Below are positions 1 through 9,463 of a stretch of DNA of 64,000 bases, piece after piece. A program made the position numbers and the translations under genes. The stretch is taken from positions 10,111,287 to 10,175,286 of the forward strand of contig JAKCOZ010000015.1 in NCBI GenBank assembly GCA_022605955.1, read 5' to 3'. Under the pieces are notes generated by a model. That model ran no database searches and was not told the origin of the DNA. It was given only the letters and a program-made list of their open reading frames with translations. The stretch comes from Rallus limicola (taxonomy: Eukaryota > Chordata > Aves > Gruiformes > Rallidae). How positions within the stretch are numbered: the stretch's first letter is position 1; every line of letters begins with the position of its first letter.

Positions 1-606
1 AGATAGGCACCCCACGTGCTTCAAGCCAGTCCCCTTTCCTCTGTGGCAGGAGCAGCCAGCCTCGTTTGCCAGGCGTCTGCCATAAACAAAATGTGTATTG
101 AAGCATTTTTCTACCCATTTACTTCTGTTAGCATTGCTGGTGATTAGAGCCGGCCCGGAGTGGTTTGCTCACTTGTGGACTTTAAGCCACACCAGCAAAG
201 CTCTCTCCATGGCTGGTGAGGAAAGATGCTTGGTGAGCTCCCCCCATCTAACATTGCTTTAAAATGTTAATAAGGCAATTACACATACGAACCAAACTTC
301 TCCATTCCTGTGTGAGGAGAGTTCTGCTTTTGCTCTGAATCATTGATCTGAGCTCACAATTTTGGTTCCGTCTGAGGGTTAGGCTACAGTTCTGACCTTC
401 AGTTCTGCTTTAGATTTGACTGAACCTCTATGACAAAACCAGACATTTATGAGACTCCAGCACAAGTGATGGGAAACACCTGATGGCTGCTATTGCTTTC
501 TGAGGTCTTTCTCATCTGTGAGACTTCAGTATACCACACCCAAATCCTTCCCCCAGTGTCCTCCAACCCTGGCGAAGACACACGCTGTAGCCAAACAACA
601 ACTTTT
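1..606. other. Non-coding stretch, nothing recognised
   Basis: Single-copy-looking, moderately AT-rich sequence. Open frames on either strand stay below about 80 codons and overlap one another on opposite strands, which is typical of chance. No repeat family, RNA gene or strong regulatory motif was recognised. It ends at the polypyrimidine tract that starts at 607. Confidence 0.6.
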
Positions 607-643
607 CCCTCCCCTCCCCCCCCCCCCCCTTTTTTTTTCCCCC
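607..643. repeat. Polypyrimidine low-complexity tract (C14 then T9)
   Basis: An uninterrupted pyrimidine tract containing short C runs (607-609, 611-614), a C14 run (616-629), a T9 run (630-638) and a C5 run (639-643). Read on the minus strand, the G14 plus neighbouring G4 and G3 tracts satisfy a four-tract G-quadruplex pattern. The purine/pyrimidine strand asymmetry could also allow triplex (H-DNA) structure. Exact run lengths in such tracts are prone to sequencing and assembly error. Confidence 0.9.
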
Positions 644-1363
644 TTCTGGAGGCACAGCCACTGTTCTGTTCTGCTGCTGAATGAAGCAATGGTTTACTGG
701 CTACGGTTTACTGATTTGCAAATTTTGATGGCAACACTGTCATGGAGTTCCCACCATTAGCCCCTGCCAGTGCTTCCCTTCTGCCACACAATACTTGGGC
801 CTTACAGCTGGGCTGACGAAGTTGTTCCTGGGGACCATGCTGATTGGGTAGCTGAGGTAGTTGAAATAAACAGCACAAAGAAACCCAAAGCAAAATAAAG
901 AGAAGAAACCGAAATCCTTCCCATTTTACAGGGCATTTTGTTCACAGTTTTTAAGCCCATCAGTTCCTGATGCAGCTTGCTGCAGGGTCACACAAGGAGT
1001 TATTTGGACACAACTGGGAGAGGGCTGCTGTGCTGGAACAAAATGGTGGGGAAAAAGTCTGGGAAATATTACCTCAAGGTAATAGTTCTACTAAAGCTTC
1101 CTTGTCCTCAAACCACAGCCTGGTTTCTTATCTCAGCTTGACATTATCCACGAGATCACCCTAATTTTCCAGTAAACAGCTGATTCATTTCACAATTTAT
1201 ATACCATTACACACCCCCCACATACCAGAGAACTAACTCTACAGACTCCTTTAGGGCCTTAAAAGGATCCTCGGGCTTCAGTTTTCAAATGAATACAGGC
1301 ATCCAGCTGAGCTGTAGGCTGTTAAACCAAGACACCACTTCAGTGACAAAACCTTCACTTAAC
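644..1363. other. Non-coding stretch, nothing recognised
   Basis: Unique-looking sequence with only short overlapping open frames (at most about 65 codons). No repeat, RNA gene or strong motif was seen. Confidence 0.55.
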
Positions 1364-1399
1364 TGTCCCGTTCACAGACCTGTGCTTTGGAACGGGACA
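1364..1399. other. Imperfect hairpin with perfect 10-bp arms
   Basis: The arms TGTCCCGTTC (1364-1373) and GAACGGGACA (1390-1399) are exact reverse complements. An inner pairing CACAG/CTGTG (1373-1377 with 1380-1384) closes a 2-nt loop, so most of the 36 nt can fold with one 5-nt bulge (1385-1389). No known RNA family was recognised. Roughly three perfect 10-bp inverted repeats with short spacers are expected by chance in a window this size; the added inner stem makes this one slightly better than chance. Confidence 0.45.
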
Positions 1400-1737
1400 T
1401 GCTTCGGGATTCTGAACAACATGAATAACCACCACAATAACAGTAGCGCATTCCATTTTACTAAAATGAAACAGTGATATACCGAAAGCCTGGTGATACA
1501 TTATCACTGTCTGTGCAGGAGCGTGGGTGGGAAGCAGGAGGCTGCAAGAAGAGACAGATAGAACGGCTCTTACACGCGACTTTTTCCTCTGTGCTATGTG
1601 CCTTTTGTTCAAGCAGCACAGCAAATATCTTAACACCCGCCTGAAAAATGAGCTGAGGTAATTCCATCTCCGAGCATGTGATCGAGCCCTGCTGCCACAA
1701 ATGTTTTCCCTCTAGGACTGTATCTGAGTCTTACATA
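1400..1737. other. Non-coding stretch, nothing recognised
   Basis: Unique-looking sequence. Open frames of 79 and 93 codons on the minus strand overlap in different frames and resemble no known family, so they are treated as chance. Confidence 0.55.
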
Positions 1738-1822
1738 GACTGACTCACGCTGCAGCCGCATACGTCACTACTACCCGGCAGCGTCAGACTGTCATTTGTT
1801 TCCTTTTGGAACGGGATGTTCC
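1738..1822. promoter_or_regulatory. Possible regulatory motif cluster (AP-1, CRE-like, GRE-like)
   Basis: Within 85 bp there is a consensus AP-1 heptamer TGACTCA (1741-1747), a CRE-variant half site (TACGTCAC, 1761-1768, read as GTGACGTA on the minus strand), and a glucocorticoid-response-like dyad GGAACG-nnn-TGTTCC (1808-1822; one mismatch from a perfect dyad). Local CpG density between 1748 and 1785 is raised relative to the flanks. Binding is inferred only from motif identity, and each of these motifs occurs often by chance. Confidence 0.25.
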
Positions 1823-3774
1823 ATAATAGCTCCAACTCCCACTCGACAGTTTATGAAATTGCAGTTCTTTCACATACCTCCTTTGTTCCTGAGGAGTGAG
1901 GAGCTTTCAATTTGTTTGTGAGGTGCTAAAACCGGAGCTAAGTGGCCTGAGCTGAGGGATGCCTCACCCAAAACTCCAAGGGGATGTGTCATTTAATGGG
2001 ATGGAGGTGCGATGGTTCTCAGGGCACTGGAGAGTTCATTCTTAGGGAGACAAAGAAGACAGAACTGTTGCTTCCAGGGTTGCTGCTTGAAGTACAGTCC
2101 TGCATCTTATTCACCAAGCTCCTTTTCCCGCAGTCTGGGAGATAGTGTCACATAAATGGAAGCTGAAGCTCTGGACATGCTGATGGAGTCACCAGAGCAG
2201 AACAAGCTTTGCTTCAGAGTGCCTCAAACATGCTCAAACATGCAACACTCACTTTTCAGCACTAATTTGATCCTCTGCTCCTAAAACACTAACTTCATCT
2301 GTGTTTTGTTCTGGATCAGGAGTTGGCTTTGGGAGAAAATTCCTTACTTACTGTGCTTTGGGTTTGGAGCTCAGTCTGTAGGACTAAGCTAGCGCTAGTC
2401 TCCAGTTAAAGCCCTCAAGTGTCAACAGTGAAGACACGGAGTCCTCAGGACCAGCTGGTCAGTTTTGCTGGTTTGGTGCTCCTGTTACACCAAACTACCT
2501 GCTACTACTGCTTGCTACTTGCCTTTGAGAGCCAAAAGTCCTTCAGTTTTTGGATCCCAGCACACAATCACAAACAGAGGAACATGATATGGGTCCAGGG
2601 GTGCAGCAGAAGGGAGGAGGCTACAATCCCCCAGGGATCCCTGTCCATGTAAAGACTAAGTTCATCAAGATACAGCCATGATGCTGCTGTGTTTCCTGCT
2701 GGGAACATCCTGACAGGCAGCTGATATAAAAGGAGAGAACCAAGGAAATGGACAGCTAAAGAATGAAAGGATGCAAACGATGACAGTGTTGCTCTCACTT
2801 GCTTTTGGGATGCTGCTACAATACAAGGCAGACTAAAATGGATTTGTCTTCACACTAGGTTCATGGTAAAATGGATGCATGGCTATGCAGAATTCAGTAT
2901 CCCCTGCTCCAAATGCTACTCCCATATTTATCAAAGGGCTTTAACCAAAAGGAGATCTTAGATTTCTTCCTAATGGTGCAACCATTACTAATGAGGAGGT
3001 CAATGTCAACTTCAAGTGTGATAAAAAGAACATTCCTAACATTCTTTAGAAAATAATTATCACTTGTTACCTGCCACTGGGAATAAAATGGGAAGCTTAA
3101 TGACAATCTGGAGATAATTTGGAAAAGCAAAGCTGATGTTTGCAACCTGTGCGTAGCCTTTCCCTGAATTCCTGAGGTTAGTCCCTGCAAGAGGATGCCC
3201 TAAGAGCCTCTGAATATATTTGTTCTTACCTCCTGGCCCTTTGTTGAATGTACGTTCATCGGATAAAAAAAAATAATTAGCATTAACAAACCCAAATCTC
3301 CAGACCTTCCACTGTCCTGCACTGAGCCAAGACCTTAAGTAAAGAGGCATAAGTCACATTTATATTTCCTTTGACCTAAAGACCATGCACAGCCCTGTCC
3401 ATCCCAATTACCGAGTGAAAAGACCTTTATGGCTGCACTATCTTGCATCTAGCTGCCCGAGAAATCTTTAGAAACCACTGTAAAGGCAGATCATCACAGC
3501 CTGGCATCCCCTGCTTGCTGCAGCCACCTTCACACGCAGCACAGGCTGGGGAGAGCAATCAGTGCCCCCACCCTGGCTTTCATGACAGCCCTCAGGAATC
3601 CTCCTGGTACCGTCTGGCCAGCTTTAGGTAAAGCTGCACTGCAGGACTAACATTGCTCCGGCTCTCGGTGCTGGCCCTCAAGCTTTGGCAGCCATCAGGA
3701 CACAAAACAATCTGTAAATTCCAAGCCATTATAATCTTACAGGCATCACCTGTAACTTTACCTGGCCTTACCTG
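1823..3774. other. Non-coding stretch with one short tandem duplication
   Basis: Unique-looking sequence. The only local structure noted is a 10-bp unit (CTCAAACATG) repeated exactly twice at 2223-2242 and a 10-bp palindrome CTAGCGCTAG at 2389-2398. Open frames reach 98 codons (2894-3190, minus) but resemble no known protein. Confidence 0.55.
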
Positions 3775-3926
3775 GGTCGATGCGGAGGGCAGTCTTTCTC
3801 TCCACATTCAAACCGAACGCATGCACTAAAGAATACGAGGCGCTTCTCGTGCACAGGGTATTGTTCTGGATTTCGGATTTCTTCGGGGTTGTCTTGGCAA
3901 CGAAGAGGGTTTGCCGCTAGAGGTGT
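3775..3926. promoter_or_regulatory. CpG cluster with RFX X-box-like palindrome
   Basis: About eleven CpG dinucleotides fall in roughly 150 bp, against a CpG-poor background on both sides. Within it, GTTGTCTTGGCAAC (3888-3901) matches the RFX X-box palindrome (GTTGCCATGGCAAC) at 12 of 14 positions, with one perfect GGCAAC half site. A weak CTCF-like core follows at 3914-3926. X-boxes bind RFX factors and are found in promoters of ciliary and some immune genes. No coding exon was recognised next to it, so an enhancer or the promoter of a non-coding transcript is as likely as a gene promoter. Confidence 0.35.
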
Positions 3927-6900
3927 GTGAAACACTGGGCAGCAAAAAGCAAAACGACTCCCACTTGTTTCATTCCATCACCCAGTTAAACCAGATTCTC
4001 TTTCAACCTGCTGGGATATTATTAGTGTGCTGTGTGTCGGGAGGGGCAGTGCTGATCAGCACCGACTCCCCCTCACCCTCACCCCCCTTCCTCGAAACAC
4101 TGGGATTTTGAAAACAGCAAAAAATGGTGTTTTTCTTTGGGAAACAATGTCTGTCCAGGCATCCTGACAAGCTCTGTTCCCTTTCTCCCTGCAACTACCT
4201 TCTCCTGGAAGGCAATGGTACTGATGATGGATGCTTTTAAGGAAAATTAGGCATTTTTTTAATTTCAATTATGGAAATGTTAAGTGACTTAGTGAAGTCA
4301 ATGGGGTTGCTATGGACTAATTCCAATATAACAGAGTCAGCCAATTTGACTTTATCTAAGTGAGTCTTTCCTTCATGAAGAGGAGAGATACCAGGGAGTT
4401 AAGGTTACACCTGGTCTGCAAGTGAGTGGAAGTGCCCCACTTGCCTTCCCAGCTCAGCTTGTACAGACAACAGACTTTCATTCACTGTGCATGAGGTCCA
4501 GGAATTATTCTGGAAAGTTTTTAAGCATCCTGGGAGGCAGTTTCACATCACTTATGTCGTTTGCATTTAGTTTTACTTACTGAAGGCATTAAAAAAATTA
4601 ACCCAAACAGCTGTTTGGATTCCTCTTATTTTTTATGTAGCAAAAGGGAAAGGAGGTCTGAACAGCTGCGTCAGTAAAACACAAGCCAGGTGGCCTCCCT
4701 AAGGCAAAGTTTGTATGAAATCTATAAGATAATGTTTTTATTATCTGAGTTATTGTATTTCTTCTTTATTACTTTGCTCTTGTGGATCCTTAAAGAGGTA
4801 TTTGCCACTTATTTCTTACCTTCATCCTCTTCCCTCAGCATTTGAGCTGTACTGTAATTCAACACAGATGTTATGGTGATTCGGCCATCAAAGGTGAAAA
4901 ATCACCCTTTCAGCACAACCCTCCTGAATATATTTTAAGGACTGGAATGTGGTTTAGGACTAGGTAAAGAGCAGTTTTTAGGATCTGTCCTTTCAACGGG
5001 GAGAAATTCTGGCCATGGCACCAAACATCTCCCTGGGATGTGCAAGGCACTGCCCACAAAATGCTGGCGGAGAGGATTTGTTTTCCATGTTGCATAACTA
5101 AATCACCTGAGATGCAGTTTTGATTCAGTTCCTTGACAAGGTAGCTAGATCATCCTCAAGCAGAGGCTAATGACTCACGATTACACAATAGTCTGAAAGA
5201 ACAGTTGTTTTCATAGTCCAATGTGTGAAACATTGGGGATTTGTAAGCTGCTAGGCAAATTCTCAGCTGGGCAGTGCTGAAATCTATATAGCCAGATGGA
5301 TTTACACCATAGTTGCCCCACTGCTGTCATCTCAAAACATATCTCTACTGACAAAGGTTCATTAAGAACATCCTCTACTGAAGCTTTGAATTCCTCAGCC
5401 AGCCTCCCATCCATGCAAATTTTAGCCTTCAAAGCTCTGGTGCTCCTTCCGTGCATGCACAGTCTCACCATGAGACACCTCCAGCCACCTGCTCTGAGCT
5501 CCATGTTTCATGGCACCACACTCCATCCATTCTCCAGGCCATCACGCTATCATCCAAAACCTAAGCCCCGTTCAGCCACAGAGGGTTCACCTGCCAAGTC
5601 CCTTCCATATCAACCCTCCTGAGAGCATGCTTCTGTTGCTATTAGGGAGTTTGCTGATTTATGGTATGTTTGCCATAAATTGCTTATTGATATTTTCTTC
5701 CCTGACTTCTGTCCCTGGATTATGAACCCTGTAGAACAAAGTAAAAGCACTATAGAGTCTAAACATTGTCAGACACATCACAGGTGTCATAATAAATAGT
5801 ATTAATAATAAGAACACCAATGATAATTGTTGTAATAATTAAATCACTTGCTGCTGTTATTATTCCTTCTCCTATTCTTACAGTATTTGCCAAATGCAGG
5901 CTCCAAACAGTTCCTGAGCCTGAAGAAACTTTTTCAGGTGCTGCAGAGTACAAAAAAAAGAAATAAAATATAGTTTTATATTATTACAAACACATCTTGA
6001 GATAATATTGTTACATATAGTTATATAGGGATATTGTATTATTTTTCTGAACTTTCTAATTTTTAAAGTAATTTTTCTGCTCACAGCATGGCAATACTAT
6101 ATAGCTAAATACCTGAAATTAGTTTATATACCAGCAGGACTTTTTTTAAAACTTTTTTTTTTGGCTCAATAAAGAAAATCAGTAACAATGGCTGTGTGTG
6201 AGGAGGAGCAAAGGACCATCTTCCAGGGGGAACACTGCAGAAGCAACATTGAGTCTAAAGGAGAATTTAATTCCCCTCTAAATCATTCCCTTTTGGTATG
6301 TTTTCTTCATATTTAATAGCTGGATGCAATTCCCTCTATATGTACTAAGCCTGTGTTATTACAATTCCAGCATGATATATGTTTATTTGGAGCCTAACAA
6401 GATCATGAATCAGGAAATAGCATTGCACTTTATATTATGTATTTATTTATTGTGTTAGGTTGAAATTTACCTGGGTCCAGAGAACAAAATTAGGCTGTTA
6501 CAGCCCTTGGTTTCGTATAAGTTACTTTCTTCCAAATACCTATGCCCTGTGGACAGAAATTTATTTCCCCAGCACTGAATAAGAATTCTCCCATTCTCTC
6601 ACTGCCTCCAGGTATGATTTCTATACCTTTCCTCCTGCTTCCAATTTCGTATCTATTACTTGAATGCTCCAAAACATGAAATATAATATCAACAATCACA
6701 GAGTGAAAAAGCCTGCCAATGTGTAAGGAATATTTTTTGTTTCTATTGAATCCTTCTGTAATTAAAGAAATACTACCCAGTAATTTGATGTGTTCAAGTG
6801 ACACTATCATACTTCTGATCTTACCCTTTCAGATTAATTTTAGGGGCTGGTCAGCCATTAGGAAAGGAGAACTGCTTTGCAGACAGTTTATGTGATGTGG

Positions 6901-7196
6901 ATTTGGAAGATCTCAGTTCTCTGAAGAACGTCACATACTGAGCAATGAAAGACAACTTTAAAGGGAACATGTAAATGTGAAAGTGGGAAGTTACATCTCA
7001 GAATGCATTATTAAATATATTGGATTCTTACAACAGTAATTATCTTTAATAATGCTAAAAATATCGTTGAAAAACATTATGAGAACTCTAAGAGTCCAAA
7101 CCTGTTCTGATTGCTGTATTTGATAACTCTGCAAGAACTTAACTCTCAAAGACCTGGAGTCTGCATGATTATAAAGTATTCATACACAAAAATGCA
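3927..7196. other. Non-coding stretch; AT-rich block at about 5760-6170
   Basis: No gene recognised. A 14-bp perfect palindrome lies at 4049-4062. Between about 5760 and 6170 the sequence becomes strongly AT-rich, with degenerate AAT/ATT trinucleotide tracts (for example 5785-5850). The longest open frame (6490-6810, minus, 106 codons) has no recognisable domain, signal peptide or splice context and is treated as chance. Confidence 0.55.
4049..4062. repeat. 14-bp perfect palindrome in a purine/pyrimidine context
   Basis: GTGCTGATCAGCAC is self-complementary. Outside it, GAGGGG (4041-4046) can pair with CCCCTC (4069-4074) across an internal loop, giving a composite stem-loop with a GC-rich base. 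No known RNA or element family was recognised. Confidence 0.5.
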
Positions 7197-7214
7197 GGGG
7201 GGGGGGGGGGGGGG
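7197..7214 (+). repeat. G18 homopolymer
   Basis: Eighteen consecutive G residues, long enough alone to satisfy a four-tract G-quadruplex pattern with single-base loops. Such runs are also a common site of indel error, so the length should be treated as approximate. Confidence 0.9.
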
Positions 7215-8910
7215 AGTTAAATGAGCAAATGGTAAGTTTATCTCACATAGAAGAGTTATAAAATCATTAAGCAAGTAAAGGTTTATTCATTTAATTGGCT
7301 ATGGCCCAGCAAGGATTTCACAACACTACCAAGCAGGGTGATGAAATGTTTAAAAAAAAAACAAACCAAAACCAACAAAACCCCCAACAAACAACAACCA
7401 CCCAGCAACCAAATACAGAGTTTCATAGAAACACTCTCATTTAAGAAACACTCTCAAGTATTTCTTAGATAAGGAGCTGTTTGTCAGCATGTGTGTATGT
7501 TCTTCCTGGAATCAAGGTCCATCCAAGTTTTTTCACATACCTCAACATTCTCTTGGTGTTTTGTAATTTCTCCTCACTCAAGCACCAGGAACATAGGAAG
7601 AGTGGAAGTAACAAGCATATACAGTTATGAAGAGGTATGACATAAATAGTATTGAAATTTACTTAGCAATTTGAGCAAGGATAGTGCCAGTATAATGAGT
7701 TAAACCAACAGTAACTTCTGTCCCTTTTTCTTGAGCACAGAGGGGGAAAAAAAAAGTCCTCTGAAGAGAACATATAGATGGGAATATGGCAGCTCATACA
7801 GCTGTCGATACAACAGAGAATTGGAAAGCTCCACAAGAAAACATAAACCAAAATGATGTGTAAGCTATGCAGAGGCAATGAAAGACGTGCTCTGGACATC
7901 CAATAAAACCCCAGTGTAATTGAACTGATCATGTAACAGCCTTTGAAACAGAACGTTTCTAAATTTCTGCTCTGTGATGTATCTTTTCCTAGGAATAGGC
8001 TAACCCTCTGGGAAATATTTCACTCTACCTTCCAGCACACACAGAAGTTTAAAAACAACATAAATGTAAACACTTGCCTATGCCAAACACTTCATTGGCC
8101 AAGAAGAAATGATACATTTTGTATCAGGATTCCATTCTAACCAAGATTAATTTTTGTATTGTTTTTGGCAGTTTTCAAGCAAAAATACCTCCTGATAAAA
8201 CACGATGTGTAACTCACAGGTTTGATACGTTAAAGGAAACTTCTCTCATCAGCTGATTCAGAAATGTTCACACAAAACAAGCTGCACTGCAACCTGCTTT
8301 TCACCTAACTGAATAGGTAATGCCTTGGGAAATGGCACCAGGCTTTTGAAGGAGTATCTACCAATGATAAAGATGATATGGAAACCCAGAAATTGTTAAC
8401 AAAATCCATCAATGAATATACCCTAAATTCTCTTAGGAGAAGGGAAACAGATCACTATTGCAACGTTAGGCAACCACCATCCTGTAAGAACTCAGGTGAA
8501 GTCTCAAGTGGTGCACCACAGAATAAATTATATGATAAATTGCACAGATTGACTTAATCACAAAGATGCCTCCAACTTGTTTCCAGGTCCGCTCCCTGGC
8601 TTTGTAAAAGAAATCAACATCCATAAAAAAAACAACGACTTTATATATCTACATTTGCATAGGTAGATTCATCATTATTCAAAAACATCTACAGTAAGTT
8701 TAAATATTAGTTCTAGAACAAAACAGGCATCATCAAAACACAAACCTAAGAAGAAATAAAAGGAAACAGAAGGGACAGCTGAGAAGCAATAAAGAAATGG
8801 TGAGATAATATTTGTGAATATGTTTGATCATTATCAGATGAATCTTCCCTTGCTTCCAAATTTAGTTACTTTTAAAAATAGCTGTGTGACTACAAATTTG
8901 CTTGTGGCTG
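7215..8910. other. Non-coding stretch leading up to the LTR
   Basis: AT-rich unique-looking sequence. It includes the A/C-rich tract at 7352-7410 and a 13-bp direct duplication (7427-7439 and 7444-7456). The minus-strand frame at 7663-7932 (89 codons) is rich in aromatic and hydrophobic residues, as expected of AT-rich chance frames. No gene was recognised. Confidence 0.55.
7352..7410 (+). repeat. A/C-rich low-complexity tract
   Basis: Starts with A10 (7352-7361) and continues as A/C-only sequence built from degenerate CAA and CCAAA words, with essentially no T and almost no G. It may be a decayed poly(A)-type tail, but no recognisable retroposed body lies immediately upstream. Confidence 0.7.
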
Positions 8911-9463
8911 TGTCGTGGTTTAACCTGGCAGGCAGCTAAAATAACCACACAGAAGTTTGCTTACTCCTTCCCCCCCTTGGAGGATGGGGAAGAGAATTGA
9001 AAAGAAAAAGGTAAAACTCCTGGGTTGAGATAAAGACAGCTTAATTGGACAGAAAGGGAAGATAATAATGAAAGTAAGAATAGAATATACAAAACAAGTG
9101 ATTTTCTACACACAATTGCTCACCACGCAAAGCTTATGCTCAAATAGTTCCTGAGCCATGCCACCTCCTGGCCAACCCCCTCAGTTACGTACAGAGCATG
9201 ACATGATATGGTAGGGAATATCCCCTTGGCCAAATGGGTCAGCTGTCCTGGCCATGTCCCCTCCCCACTCCTTGGGTGCCCCCCGCTTTCTCGTTGGCAG
9301 AAGAGAAAGCTGAAAAGAAGTTGAAGCTGAAAAGTCCTTGACTGCTTGGCGACAACTAAAATATTAATGGGTTATCAACATGATTCTCATCCTAAATCCA
9401 AAGCACAGCACTGCACCCACTGTTAGGAAGAAAATTAACTCTCTCCCAGCTGAAAGCAGGACA
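8911..9463 (+). mobile_element. Solo LTR of an avian endogenous retrovirus
   Basis: About 553 bp beginning TGTCGTGGTTTAACC and ending in GCTGAAAGCAGGACA, so it has canonical 5'-TG...CA-3' termini. The order of internal blocks is one I recognise from memory as an LTR family widespread in neoavian genomes: a C7 run near 8970, a TTGAGATAAAGACAG block near 9025, a TCACCACGC block near 9121, a GGCCA...GTGTC-type block with TGTCCCCTCCC near 9258, and a TATCAACATGATTCTCATCC block near 9373. Flanking bases GGCTG (8906-8910) and GGGTG (9464-9468) match at 4 of 5 positions and may be a decayed 5-bp target-site duplication, which would suit an ERVL-type integrase. No gag, pol or env coding sequence and no second LTR occur in the window, so this is a solo LTR left by recombination between LTRs. 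The exact family name was not determined. Confidence 0.85.

Noticed and set aside
6490..6810. 106-codon minus-strand frame
   Set aside because: No signal peptide, domain, splice context or recognisable homology by eye; within chance expectation for 64 kb.
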